64,000 nucleotides of DNA from Fragaria x ananassa (lineage: Eukaryota > Streptophyta > Magnoliopsida > Rosales > Rosaceae): NCBI GenBank assembly GCA_034370585.1, contig CP139753.1:3908501-3972500 (forward strand), given 5' to 3'. The position numbers were made by a program, and so were the translations under genes. The stretch's first letter is position 1. The number at the start of each line of letters is the position of its first letter. Under the pieces are notes generated by a model. The model did no database searches, was not told where the DNA came from, and saw nothing but the letters and a program-made list of their open reading frames with translations. Of this stretch, positions 34,424-47,399 are shown one piece after another.

Positions 34424-36945
34424 AGTTGCCTTTGTACAAGTATCACATAAGAACATACAGTAAAACAGAAGCATGGAATTCTGTGATGTACTTTATTGGG
34501 TTTTCCTTGATCTGTTATGAACATGACTGATTATCAGTCCTTTCACTTTAATATTTTCCTCTCTCACTTTTTTTTGGAGTATTATTAAAATTGTTATTAC
34601 TCTATTGGAATTGATTGGTATACCTGTTGGCTAGTATAGTGTTTATGTGGGGCGCTACATATTGTTGATGTCACTGTAGGCACAGCTCTGCTTCTTTTGG
34701 AAGATGTTATTCTCCAAGTAGGTTGGTCATATGGTCAAGCTAAACATCTCTATTGAGGTATTACAACTGTTCAAAGCAAAGGCATTAAGTGAGATATGGA
34801 ATTGATGGAATTGAAATGCAATCTGTTACCAGTTGTCTTGGTGAATATGTCGGAATTTGCTATTAGAATTTCATATACCAACCTTGTTTTTTTTTTTTAA
34901 GGTTAATGGGAAAACAAACGAGAAATCTAAACGAGATTTTTGCATAAATTATCGATACGTGTATGAATTGTTCTGAAATTATTGATTTACATATCATTAC
35001 GAGATTCCCTCTCGTCTACAACTATGTCTTTGTCAAGAATAATTAATAGACACGTAAATATCGGACGGAACTCATAATAGCTTATGAATGACGAATGTTT
35101 GAATTTTAATGAGTTTTTGGCGTAATTAATGATATCAAAGTTGAACGTGTGAACGATAAGCACTTGACTAGTTTATCTATCGAAAATAAAAGAAAGAAAG
35201 GATTATTACCTAAATGTCCTGATTGAAAGGTGGAAATAACAATTTGCTTGCTAATTTCTCTTCATATTCTTCTCTTGAAATGGGAACATGTACCCTTTTA
35301 GCACTGAATGTTAGGGCTCGTCCAATCTAATCAAAACTAACTATAATTTCATATACAGTCAAATTGTATCTGTCTTTGGTGAGAAATAAACAGTTAACAA
35401 TTGCTGGATATATAGGTCATACTACTGAAGCAAACACCTAGTGAGTTGAAGAATATAGTGAATACTGTGTGGCCCTGGGCTCTGCTTAATAGCTGACTCA
35501 TGTCGATAGTAACATCTAAAGCTTTTGTTTCCTCTTATGGTAGAGTCATCAATCATGAAGAATACCAATGTTGTTCCATTTCCATCAATGATCACAAAGA
35601 AATTTATAGATAAAATTTAAAATGCCTTTTTTTTCTATTAATTGGTTCCCATAAATTTTCGGTATCGATCAATTAGTAAATCACATTGTATCTGACTAAC
35701 AAAATTATAATTTTTGTATATTGATGAGATTATCGACCAGTTACCGTGTAATTATTTAATTATTAAATAATAGGCATGTAATTATTTGTTATAAATTATA
35801 AGTTAATCGACCGTATTTGACCAATTAATGATCGATAAGCATACAAGTATATAATAATCGTCCATTCATTATACGTATTGTTAGTGTACGTATTTCTCTT
35901 GATTTATTAACATTCATTATGAGAAGATTGTAATTAACCTCTCATGAAAGAGCATAGGGTACAATCTCTCGTGTCTCAACCAACAAAGAAAGAGTGCGTG
36001 GGTCACGAGACAATAAGGCATGTGGCGCCACAAGTAGGAAATTTGGTTCACCATAAATATGCTGAATACACAATTCACAACAATTATGAAACAGAAATGC
36101 ATGTCATGGACAAAAACTCCATACTAGAACAGGGAAATGATGTAACAGTAGCATCTTTTCAAGCAAACGAAGAAGAAAAAATTACATGATCCTCATGTAA
36201 TTTTTCACTTTTCATTAAGATACCTTCCTGAAACCCCAAGATAAATAGTATTGCTTTATCTCCTGGCCTCATATAGATTTCCTATACAGTACCTGTATAT
36301 ATGACTACTGGTTTATTTTCTTTATAATTTTAGGTCTTTCTACTATATATGTATGGATAATATTCATGACGATCGATCTGGAGAGGTAAGCATTACACAT
36401 GCACCAGATCGAATTGAATGAATATTATTCAATGCATGAGTTAATATACGCGGAAGATTTTATATTTGGTAACAGAAAAAATTGAATAGGTTCCCATTGA
36501 GGCATTGATCGATCTCATCCATCTGCAAAGGGTCCAAGCACCTGTGCAGAACTGCAGATCGACATTAACTTCTATGCATGAATGTTCAATGTCGATGGAT
36601 CAATCAAATTTTAGTAACAGTGGATGCGACTACTCACTACTGGTGTATAATATTGTTTGTGTGCTGTACTGGTAGCTCAAATATGTTAATTTTCGGAAAA
36701 ATTTACTGTATTAGTCAGGTTAACATATCTTGTCTTTTCGTATAATAAAAAAAAACAAACAAACAAATTCCAACCCCAGCAATAATATATAGTAAATACT
36801 GAATATTAGTGATGGCAATTGCTTTCTTGCTGGCGTTGGAACTGTTGGAGATTCACCTCCATAAATAAATATCGAAGAGAGTTAGGCCTGAGCTAATAGC
36901 TACCAAAGCAATAAGCGATTCTCACCGATCATATGCATTAACAAC

Positions 36946-36968
36946 CACACACACACACACACACACAC
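36946..36968 (+). repeat. (CA)n microsatellite
   Basis: An uninterrupted run of about 11 CA units. Confidence 0.9.
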
Positions 36969-37644
36969 TCTGATATAGCTATAGCTTTATACATTGTTAT
37001 CACAGAACAGTACCAGGCATGTTGTTCCTAATTCGGAAAAAGATGAAGCCAGCCAGCCCTCGATCTGATCAATCAACCCCGGCCTGAAAAAGCAATCAAG
37101 TTCGGTCATAATCAATTCTACAGTTGTGTGTGTGTGTTGGGTGCATGCGTGAATGCTAATGTTAATGCAAGAATGGTGGAAGGTTCATATGTTTTGGAAT
37201 TATTTAGCTTCCTTTTTGTGCAGGCATGGACCTAACTAAAGCTGAATATAATTAGGAGGTTTAATTGAGAAATACCTACCCTTATCCAGATGATCAATAA
37301 TCATGCATGATTCATGAATATATATCATTATTGATTAGCACACAGCAATGGCCTAATGCAACCATGTACATTGATCGACAACGTACTGTCGATTGTCGAA
37401 ATTGAATTCCTGTGGGTGCGTGATTCAGTGTGGTCCTCGATTGGTTAAAATTGGATACTGTTCTTGATGAACGACAAGAAACAGGAAACGTAAGCTGTAG
37501 GTAAACTTATAATTGCATGAGTCCTATGTTTTATGTAGTATCACTCCGGAAGTAGTTAAGGGTCGTAGTTAAAACTTGAAGTACGTACGACAACGACGAA
37601 GTTGTTATGAAGATCCTTAGATTCATGGTTTCATATATTGTGAA

Positions 37645-37979
37645 CAGGGGCGGACCTATATGTTGGCAAGCCTGGGCAAATGCCCACCCATCTTTTGGAT
37701 TTCTCACAAATTGAGATGAACTTTTCACACAAATTTATTGCAAAATTACAACTTATTGATGATCTTGCCCAACCAAGATCACCGCAGGAAGAAAACGAAG
37801 AGGTTTCAGGGAGTTCAGGCTTGCAGCAAGTCAGCAACGAACGCTGCTGCGCCGCCTGCGTGGGGAAGAAAGAAGAACATGGGCTGATGGGCCAGTCACC
37901 AATGTCTTGGGCTTTTGCCCAATTGACTTATGTTGTTTTAGTCTGCCCAGGCAAGAAAACATTTCTAGATCCGCCCCTG
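37645..37979. mobile_element. hAT-type MITE, 335 bp
   Basis: It begins CAGGGGCGGACCTATATG and ends CATTTCTAGATCCGCCCCTG, so the terminal repeats share CAGGGGCGGA. It is flanked by a perfect 8-bp target duplication ATTGTGAA (37637-37644 and 37980-37987), the hAT signature. There is no coding capacity. Confidence 0.92.
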
Positions 37980-37987
37980 ATTGTGAA

Positions 37988-38637
37988 GTTCTTGTTTCAT
38001 CTGTACAGAAGCTTAAAGTTCCTGAATTCATGGTGAAGTACGTAGTTGTGGAGATCTTTCCTGGTTTCATTGTGAAGAAGTAGAGATCTGGTGGTGATCG
38101 AGCCTATATATGCGTAGTAGGGCCTAGTTTGCAATGGCAGTGTGCATCTTTTATATATTTGGTTCTACGTACCCGACGGTCGGACTAGCTTTGTGTTACT
38201 GTGAGATTTTGGCTGCATTTTATTGATTCACGGCGAGACACTAGATCAGTTCTCGGCGGGTCACATATATACGAGACGTGTGTGTATCATGGAAACAAGT
38301 TGGGACTACATACGGATGAACATATCCATCAAACACGACAAATAAATGGAGAAAACTAAGATAGAGCACATTAAGAACAAATTGGGAAAGAGAGAGCTAT
38401 GATGATTCACAATTAGGTGTTAATTTACAAACAAACAGCTAGCACTAAATATAGGTCGGTTAGTCTGCAGATTCCTTATACTTTGATAGAGAAACCTTAA
38501 CAAAACTGATTTGAAAGATATCGTCTGCATCCCATGAAGTCGAAGGTTAATAATAAATCAACTGTCAATGTATTATTGTATAATAACTTGCAAATTGGGA
38601 TCAATTTCGAATATTAACTTTATTGTTAGCTGGTACA
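37988..38637. other. Spacer between hAT elements
   Basis: No gene or repeat structure seen. Confidence 0.4.
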
Positions 38638-38645
38638 CATGTGAA

Positions 38646-40566
38646 TAGTGCCGGGGTCGGGTTTTCAAAAACCCGACCCGAAACTCAAAAATAGCGGGTC
38701 GGGTCGGGCTTTTCAAAATATGAACCCGATTAAGACCGGCTCGATTCGGGCTTTCGGGCTTTTTTCAGGCCAAAAAAAATTCGGGCTTTTTTCAGGCCCA
38801 AATAGGATTTGATGAATAAAACATTGATAATGCCACAGTTTCAAACTTTCAATAACTACTAGGCTACTGCTAGACTATTACATTATGGACTTCACAAACA
38901 TTAACATATTTAACTAGTTCCAAGACTTGCTACTCAATAAGAACTTTGATCAAATCAGTCCCAGTTAGCTTGCTCCATGGTTTGCAAACCACTAGAATCA
39001 CTGTTAGCTTCTTCTTGAAAGAAAGGCTATTGAATATTAGACTCAATGCCTTAATTTATTCCAACGCCAAAAATCACTTGCCAATTCCATCTATCTGCCT
39101 TCAAAAAATGAGAAACAAAAGCTAGAAAATCAATGTTTACAGTAGCACACAAGCATATGGGAAAGACTACAAAACCAAACTAGCTACAAACAAGCATAAT
39201 CCATAAAACCAAGTAACTATGCATTCTAGACACTGTCACTTCAGCAACTAAGATACTCAACCTCACCAAGATCAATCATACAGACCAAATACACAACATG
39301 TTGTATACAAAACTTCCCAAGTTTCTAACATCATCAAGAATAATCTAATTCAAGCCTAGAGCAAGGACAATCCTAATTTTTTTTTTTTTTTAAAGGGTTT
39401 TGAGCGTTCGGGGATGATACCCCTTTATCGGAAACCCAATTCCCATTCGAGCCGCGTTAGGACCGCCCGTAGACGGGGAAGCTCTCCCAAGATTGTTGCT
39501 GCATACACATGTACAACAACATTTATAACTTCAGATAATGTATGACTGAGTGTTAGTAACTAATAAGCCTCAGAAAACAGGGATAAACAATTTTACAAAA
39601 GACTAGAACAATACCTTTTTTTTTTTTTTTTTTCTGCTTTCCTTCTTTAGCTTAGACGCCTTCAATGACTTAGATGCCTTACATGCTATAGCTTTCCCTT
39701 TAGAAGCTTGAGACGATTTGGTGGTAATAGGCATTTCTAGGTGATCCTCAGTACCATTAACACCTTCTTCCTTTTCATGTTAGCACCATAGATACCAACA
39801 AGAAATAAGAAATCATGGCTAGCATCTAAGAAACCAAGTTCAAATTGAAACTAAAACTAATAGTCTATATCGTTTGATCATAGCTACTATTCAGTTAGTG
39901 CTATTCAGTAGACCAAGTACTACCCTACTAGTCTACTACAAATCTACAATTTGTAACCAAAATCAAGTACTCTACGGCCATATTTAACAAATAAAACTTT
40001 GCGCAAAGAAAAAGCATAGGGAACAAATAAAGTGAGAGAAACCCAGGTGGGGTTTATACCTGAAACGCATGAAAACTCAAACCCAGAAGCTGAAAAGCTC
40101 AGAAACCCCAACTTTGCATCACCCAACTCAAACCCATCTGGCTTCAGTCTTCACTCTCCAATCTCAACTCAAACCCATTTGGCTTATTCTAAAGAGCACG
40201 CTTTTGATAGAGAACAAAATCGAAGAAGAATGCGAAAGAGGAAGAAGAGAGTTTAAGAAAGAGTCGTAGAGAATTGAAAGTGAGAAACTAAAGTCGCAGA
40301 GAACTAGGTTTTTAGGTTTATGGGTTTTTTTTTTGAATTACATGGACCAATAAACTGTTGCCACGTGACAAAAGGGGGCATCTCGGGCCTTTTTGGGCTT
40401 TCGGGTTGAGACCGATTCCAAGCCCGAGCCCAGACCGAACATAAAGCAAATGGGCCGGTCTTTGGCCCGGACCGATATCATCACATTAAAGACCGAACCG
40501 ATTGGGCCCGATCGGGCTTTTGGGTCGGTTTTTTTTCAGGTTTTTAGGCCCGAACGCCCAACCTTA
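38646..40566. mobile_element. Non-autonomous hAT-like element, about 1.9 kb
   Basis: The left end reads TAGTGCCGGGGTCGGG and the complemented right end TAAGGTTGGGCGTTCGGG. Both are followed by ~180 bp of GGGCTTTCGGGC/GACCCG-type repeats facing inward. An 8-bp duplication CATGTGAA (38638-38645 and 40567-40574) flanks it, or 9 bp if the preceding A is counted. No intact transposase exists. On the minus strand near 39640-39790 a Lys/Ser-rich frame (SKGKAIACKASKSLKASK) could be a remnant of a hAT transposase N-terminus, but this is weak. Runs of T at 39379-39394 and 39618-39633 interrupt it. Confidence 0.75.
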
Positions 40567-40751
40567 CATGTGAACATGTTAGGGGAAGTTGGATTCTTCA
40601 AGACTATAAAATATATACAAAGATCCCTACACTTTTTGGGATATGAATACCCTGTCTAGGTGGCATTAACTCTGTTAGTTGACTCACTAATTCCGTTAAG
40701 TTTTTTCTTTTCTTTTCTTTTCTTTTTTCAGTTAATCCTCAGTTTTTTTAA

Positions 40752-40755
<4 letters not shown>

Positions 40756-40787
<32 letters not shown>
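40756..40787 (+). repeat. (CT)n microsatellite in the left arm
   Basis: Pure CT run at the position mirrored by the GA run at 46382-46405 in the right arm. Confidence 0.9.
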
Positions 40788-40790
<3 letters not shown>

Positions 40791-41552
40791 AACACACCGG
40801 AAAACACAGCAACCCTGCACAATAGCTACAAAGTCACTTACCACCGTTCAACACCTCTAACGTCGACCTAGTTCATCGGAAGAAGTAGAGGACGCCATAA
40901 AGCCTCGTCAGCATCCACCGCAGCAGCTCGCCGGAAAACTCAAAATTGACAGTAAAGGGGTTATTAAGATTTGTAAAAGATTCGAGAGATTAAGGGCACA
41001 AGAGTGAAGGGAAAAGTTCGAATATGTCAGTTCTAGGCCAAGTTGTCGCCGGAGATGGCGGAAACAGACGAACACAATCGGAGCTTCTCACCATCAATTT
41101 GTCTTTGAATCAGTATGTGCGACTCATGGGCTGGGTTATGTAGAGGGGAAAGAGAGGAGAAATTTGGTGGTGGTTTTGTGGAGAATGGTGGCCGGAGTCG
41201 GTTGGGCGGCGTCAGAGAAGAAGTTCTGGGACGGAGAGCTAGCTTCTCAGCTCTCGTCATAAGCGAGAGAGGAGTGCTTGACCCGACTTGGGTCAGTTGA
41301 CCTTGGTTGGGTTTTCAAAGAAGGAATCAACGGTTAGGACTAAAAGAGAACAAGATCAATGTCAAGATCTAAAAATGCTATTTTCTAATTTTCTGAAAAA
41401 TAAATTGTTTTACTGAAACTTTGATGTTGCCTTGTGTATATATGATTTACGGTTTATAACGATCGACCAATAGTCAGCACTAGTATATACGTGATATATG
41501 ATAATCAAGCGCTAGTCACATCTAGTGTATATTGGTTTTATGATGATCGAGT

Positions 41553-42350
41553 ACAAAATGGTCTACCTGTTTACGAATACTAACCTACCTGTTTTGTGAA
41601 CATGGTGTACAAGGGGTTCGAATCATTGACTCATACTACGCGTAGACAAACTCTAAAGTGTCCAAAATTCATAGACACTTTAAGAATTCTTGAGAGGTCT
41701 ACATGTTTACGAAACCTGGTCTGTTTATTTACAAGTAAGGATCTACTTTTTTGTGAGGCAAAATGGTCTACTTGTTTACGAAGACTAACCTACATGTTTT
41801 GTGAACATGGTGTACAAGATTTTCGAATCATTAACTCATACTACGCGTAGACCAATTCTAAAGTGTCCAGAATTCACAGACACTTAAAGAATTCTTGAGA
41901 GACCTACCTGTTTACGAAGCCTGGTATGCTTATTTACACGTAAGAGTCTACTTTTTTTGTGCGACAAAATAGTCTACATGTTTACGAACACTAACCTACT
42001 TGTTTTGTGAACATGGTGTACAAGATGTTCGAATCATTGACTCATACTACGCGTAGATCAACTCTAAAGTGTCTAAAATTCACAGACACTTGAAGAATTC
42101 TTGAGAGGTCTACTTGTTTACGAAACCTGATCTGCTTATTTACAAGTAAGGATCTACTTTTTTTGTGAGGCAAAATGATCACCTGTTTACGAAGACTAAC
42201 CTACATGTTTGGTGAACATGGTGTACAATATGTTCGATCCTTGACTCATGATACATGTAGACCAACTCTAAAGTGTTTAGAATTCATAGACACTTGAAGA
42301 ATTCTTGAGAGGAGTACGTGTTTCCAAGTAAAGGTCTACTTGTTTTACTA
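41553..42350 (+). repeat. Tandem array, ~205-bp unit, about 4 copies
   Basis: The marker GAACATGGTGTACAA recurs at 41598, 41803, 42009 and 42214, a period of 205-206 bp. Each unit also repeats ACTCATACTACGCGTAGA, ATAGACACTT or CACAGACACTT, AATTCTTGAGAGG and TTTACAAGTAAGGATCTAC. The copies differ by scattered substitutions. No coding potential is seen. Confidence 0.93.
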
Positions 42351-45095
42351 CTTTCATGAGACATTTTCTCCTATAAAGGTTGACATTTTGAATGGTCGTA
42401 CTTCACATTGTTAGGAAAGTGTACTGGTTTTATAGGCAATGTCTACTCATTTTGTAAACAAAGTCTACCCTTTTAACGTATCGAGTCTACTACTTTCATG
42501 AAACATTTGCTCCTATCAAAGTAGACATGTTATAGGGTTGTACTTCAAAGTGTTACGAAATGTACTACTCTTATATGCAGTACTAATTTTGCAAGTAATG
42601 TCTACTCATTTAATATGTCGAGTCTACTATTTTCATTAGAAGAATAGTTTGCTTGTTTCCGAGTAAAGGTCAAGAATTCCTAGACTCACTCTTGCATGAG
42701 AGGGGTACGTTCTTACAATGTATAGTCTGCTTATTTTTTAGTAAAGGTCTACGTGTTTTGTTAGAGAAGAAGTCTACGTGTTTACGGAGATGAACGTACC
42801 TCTTTTGTTTAGCGGTTGTACATGAACATCGATTATGTACCTGATTTGTTTAGCGGTTGTACATTTTGTGAGCAAAATCTACCTATTTAATTTGCAAAAT
42901 CTAATAGTTTCATGATACACTTATAACATGGTGACCAAACAATGCTCAACTCAGAAAGTGTTATACTTTTATCTGAACTACATCATCTAACTTTAACATC
43001 TTTGTTGCATTGTAGATGCTTTTAACTGCATCATATATCTTGACATTCTTTATTTTTGCTGCTCTTAGTGTAGCAACTTTTTCGGAGAATGTTATCTGCA
43101 ATTCTTCCATAATTTATTCTGTATGCTCCATTGAATGCTTGCACACTCAGTGTCTGGAAAGAACAGAACAACACCATCAATTATCAGTCATGCACAATAA
43201 AAAAACTATCAATTATGCGGTCAATAAAGATAAGTGCAAGATACCAAGTCCTACATATGCATTTAAACTAACATAAATTAGTCCACTCGGCCACAAAGCA
43301 ATGAATATAACCAGCTTGGATTTACTTCACTTCAATGAGGTTCTGATTCAATTAAGAAAAGGGTTTTCATATCTCTTCAGTAGTGCAATTTCAGGAAAGC
43401 TAACCAGTTAAGTAAGATCATCAAACACAAATACACACATCTGATCCTCCAAATTCTACAAATAACTTTCAACACAAAATCAACAATACACATATCAAAC
43501 TATGATCAAGCAATCAAATTCAAGAATCCAGTAAAAACATGCAAATCCAATAACCAAAAGTAACCAACTTTTCCACTATACTCAATACACATACTTATAC
43601 ATTGTACTAAACTTTTTCACTAAACTTACCAATAGAGGCACCACTGGGAACAAGAGCTCTAGCAAATAACCATATGAAAGAATAATATCAACCTACAATA
43701 ACACAGCCATCCAGATTTTTCAATCTCATATCCATCGATCTATTACACAACCAACCAAAAATCATATACCATAATAGAGAAAGAACCAACACTATTGAAC
43801 CAGAGAGCAACCCAATTCCCACAAAGACCTGACTTTCTTACCGGTGATTACGACACAATTCATAAGGAAAAGTCAAACATTACCTTCTATGTTGTTTTGC
43901 TAAAATCGGCCGCCAAATTCCAGCGACTTGCCAAATATTCTGACGGGTTCCGACGACCTCCTCGTATTCTTCAAAACATCAAGTTATCGACATATAAGCA
44001 ACCAAAACACTCAAATCAACCATCAATAACAAAACCACACAAGAAAACAACGACACTGTAACAAAACAAGGGAAATCCTTACCCTTGTGAACCAATACAG
44101 TACCAAATCAATGAACCAGACTGCGTTTGAACCTCTTCCTCGCTTAACCAAGACCAAATCGGAGAATCAACATAAGAACATGGATCCTCCCCTAGCTAGA
44201 AAGCCATTGCCTCAACCCATAACTGCAACCACTACTTCCACAATGCCACCTAAATGTACTTCGGCTCCATTAGAACAAGATAGAACTCCCTAGAAGTCAA
44301 CGAGGTCGCCTGGTCAGTTTATTACAAAGTCGCCGGAAAACTTCGACCAAAACCTAAAAATACAAAAGAAAAGAAAATCAAATTAGGGCTTTATTTAGGG
44401 AAATCAAAGTTCAAGGAGAAGTGAAAACGAGAGAGAAGTGATGGGTTTACCTTCACGGAGCACGAGTTTGCCGGAGAGGGAGAGATTCGGCTGAAAGTTA
44501 GATTTGGGGATTTAGGGTTTGGATTTCAATCTTGAGAAGGCAGTGGATGCATGTCAATCGATGATTAGGAGGAGGTAGATGAGAGAGAGACGAGCTGAAC
44601 GGTGGTGGCCAGTGAGCCCCAACCGCACACTCAGCTCGTCTCAGACGCCGGTGGACATCAGAGATTGAGGCGAGATAGGGGAGAGAGTGAAGAAAGGTAG
44701 AGAGGAATGCACAAGGGGGAAAAGAGAGGAGAAAAAGTGCAGCTATGGTTTCATTTTATTTACATACTCTTACCTATGCGAGGAAATGACGTGTTTGTCC
44801 TTTTGGTTTAACAATTAGGGTTTAGGGTTTATGGTTTCAGCTGGTTTTCCTTTTGGTGAAAGTGGATTTTGTGAAAGTGGGAGGCATTAAATTAGTCAAC
44901 CTTTAAGATCGTTAGAAAATTGATCTATTTTTGCCTTTTCGGTGTAATTACGCTTATGTTTCTATTTGGGGAGCATAAGCGTAATTAATGCCTTGTCTAG
45001 CAGGACATAAACATGTCTAACTTAATACCTAGATTGAGACATAAATGTCTAACTTTTTACATAGGTTCATTGCGCTTGTCTATATAAACCCCAAA
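42351..45095. other. Interior of the long-armed element, non-coding
   Basis: To about 42900 there are degenerate GTCTACT..TTTGTAAACAAAGTCTACC-like units. After that the sequence is AT-rich with small GC-rich patches near 44440-44680 (GTTTGCCGGAGAGGGAG). A 12-bp stem (ATTACGCTTATG/CATAAGCGTAAT) forms a hairpin at about 44947-44991. I cannot support any gene here. Confidence 0.4.
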
Positions 45096-45520
45096 CCATA
45101 TATTCACTAAAGGTGACTATTTCTTAATCATTATAAACCTTGAACCATGAGAGATGATTTGTACTCGATCATTATAAACCCAATATATACTAGAGGTGAC
45201 TAGTGCTTGATTATCATATATCACGTATACACTAGAGCTGACTATTGGTCGATCGTCATAAACTGTAAATCATATATACAGTTATACACGAGAGCTGATT
45301 ATTATTTGATCTTTATAAGCCCTAAACTCTATATACACGAGAGTTGACTAGTACTCGATCATCATAAATACAAACTATACATACAGGGGCTAGTGCTCGA
45401 TCATCATAAACCCTATATACACTAAGGGTGACTAGTACGTACTCGATCATCATATACCTTGTATATGCTAGAGCTAATCAACTATTGATCTCATCATAAA
45501 TCATAAACTATAAAATTAGG
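45096..45520 (+). repeat. Degenerate ~55-65 bp tandem repeats in the right arm
   Basis: About seven repeats of the form TATATACACTAGAGCTGACTA..CTCGATCATCATAAACC, with strong variation. The same unit occurs in complement in the left arm at about 41430-41560. Confidence 0.7.
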
Positions 45521-46381
45521 AGGCCACATGTGCTTCTTGACTCTAAAAACCGTAAATCGTATTTTAATTGTGAAACCTCGTAGAAATTTATCGGGTTTTC
45601 TTCGGGTTACAAGGGTTAGTAACCACACCTAGTAATTTTTGAAGTTAAAGTTCATGTTTGTATTCGAGTTTTTTCTTGAAATATCAAATTCAAGGTTTAA
45701 GGTCGTAGTCTCGAAGTACGCATCGACACGAGTTCATCGACGTCTTCGGATTATTTTTCGGAGCATCGAGCTATTTACTATGATTTATCAAAATTTCAAT
45801 AAATAAATTCAATTTTCAAAATTTAATCTTGGTTGTTGATCTCTTCTCCCTTTTAATCTAAGCCATCAGTTTTCTTTATAATGGGGAGAAGACTGTTGAC
45901 CCGGTCAAAGAGCTAAGTTGAGCGCTAATCGAGCCCAAATGCTTTCCGGTCAGCTCCTGCCACCAATCACCACAACCACCCATAAATTGTTCCTATCTTT
46001 TTCTTCTTCCTAACCCAGCCCTTGAATCTCGCATGCAACCACCGCCGACGCTAAATTGCGGTGGAGAAGCTTCAGCCGTTGTTTGGCGACCCACGACAAT
46101 CCCGACCACGATCGGTGGAGAGCCCAACGGCGATAGGAGGGCGGCGAAACTAACGGGTCAACCCGGAAGGGTCGTCAGACCCAATCTCCCTTTCTCTCTC
46201 TTTTCGTTGGGGATGGCCTGAGAAAATAAAGATCGATCCCAATGCGGTCGGAGCTTAGAGTCGTGGCGGCGGCAGTGGCCTAGGTGAAGTCCGGCTGACC
46301 TACCAAAGCCAGAGCAAGCCGGCGGCAGGAAGTTTCCGGTGAGGCGTTTGATATCTTATGAGGACGACGAGGGCAGGCAAT

Positions 46382-46405
46382 GAGAGAGAGAGAGAGAGAG
46401 AGAGA
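46382..46405 (+). repeat. (GA)n microsatellite in the right arm
   Basis: Pure GA run mirroring the CT run of the left arm. Confidence 0.9.
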
Positions 46406-46585
46406 TGGTTTTTTATGTTAGAAAGATCCATTTAAGAAAAAGTCCTTTAAAAAATTCGTTAAAAAAAGTTAACAGACATCCGTTAAGTATGTCTCCTTTT
46501 TTCAAGTGGTTGGCCTATGTGGACCAATAACACACTGTCACCTTATGAGGTATAGATACCTAAGACACCTAAGTCTTTTTCTATA

Positions 46586-47399
46586 TATGATATGGAGTTA
46601 TGGACACTTATAATTAGGGACGGAACTAGGATTTGGTAATTCTACATTTTACTAACTTTTTTTTTCCCCAAAATATTGAGGTGTGCTGCAGCAAACCAGG
46701 TGGCGGGCTGGTTGTGTTATGTCTAATTGTCAATTTCTTAGGATCCCAATTTTGATTAGGGTGAGATTTGATATATTATAGGTGCTTATTTGAGATGGGA
46801 CGTACTAAAAAGAGTGAAATTATTGATCGATCTTGGCTTTTACAAGTTGGAAGCATTGTAGATGTTATTAGTGATTGAACGTATTGTTATTGAGTGGTTA
46901 ATTCAGTCCTTCATCTAATCAGCAAATGATTGAGGGTGGTTATCACTTATCAATATTGATGATGCTGTTCTATACAAATTCCGACGCAAATAGATACACC
47001 CCACCGTACTCGGACGGGTGTTCTTGCTATCTTTGAAAGTAATCAAACATTAGGAAAAGTATTACACTTTTTTATGAGTTAAATCTCATATATGGTAGTC
47101 AGGGAGAAAAAGCATTTTGACATTATCCCCAACACAAATTAGTTTATGAGCTTAGAAAACTTTTGAAAAAACTATGTGATCTCGATAAAAATAAAAAATA
47201 AATTAGTAATTTATACTAATTATAAATATATGGTTAGTTTACAAGAGATTAAATGACAACCTCCTGTCCTCCTCCCATCTCAATCAAACTTGAGAAATTT
47301 AGAAAACTAACCATTGTTTAATAGTGAAAATGATTAAGAAAAAGAGGTTCATAATTAATTTATGATCGGTTTTTTCCAAACCAATTTATTTTCCTTATT
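46586..47399. other. Intergenic
   Basis: AT-rich. A GGGACGGAACTAGGATTTGG segment near 46618 resembles a hAT MITE end, but no partner end is found. Confidence 0.35.

Larger units (their letters stand above)
33511..37636. other. 5' region of the kinase gene and AT-rich intergenic DNA
   Basis: The first ~800 bp holds the 5'UTR, its intron and the promoter of the kinase gene. The rest is AT-rich with no recognisable gene. Open frames near 35944-36189 lack family features and look like chance. Confidence 0.4.
40619..46585. mobile_element. Large element with long degenerate inverted arms (MULE- or foldback-like), ~6 kb
   Basis: The left arm (about 40619-41560) and the complement of the right arm (about 45150-46585) share a series of matching blocks in the same order. 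These are an end block (ATACCCTG..AGGTGGCA against ATACCTCA..AGGTGACA), a pure CT run, a GGGCTGGGTTA block, a block of the type TTGACCCG..GGTCAGTTGAC, and a TATATGATTTACGGTTTATA-type block. The arms have diverged by indels, so this is an old insertion. The interior holds a 205-bp tandem array, degenerate GTCTACTC-rich repeats to about 42900, and AT-rich sequence with small GC-rich patches. No transposase is seen. I could not fix the exact termini or target duplication. Mutator-like or foldback are the best guesses. Confidence 0.55.

Noticed and set aside
35944..36189. 81-residue open frame in the intergenic AT-rich region
   Set aside because: No family motif, no neighbouring splice structure and no promoter signal; likely chance.
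39376..39490. GC-richer CGGGGATGATACCCCTTTATCGG segment inside the hAT-like element
   Set aside because: Looks like a captured or nested repeat, but I could not match it to any gene, RNA or element.
46618..46700. GGGACGGAACTAGGATTTGG as a second hAT MITE
   Set aside because: Only one end is recognisable; no partner terminus or 8-bp duplication.
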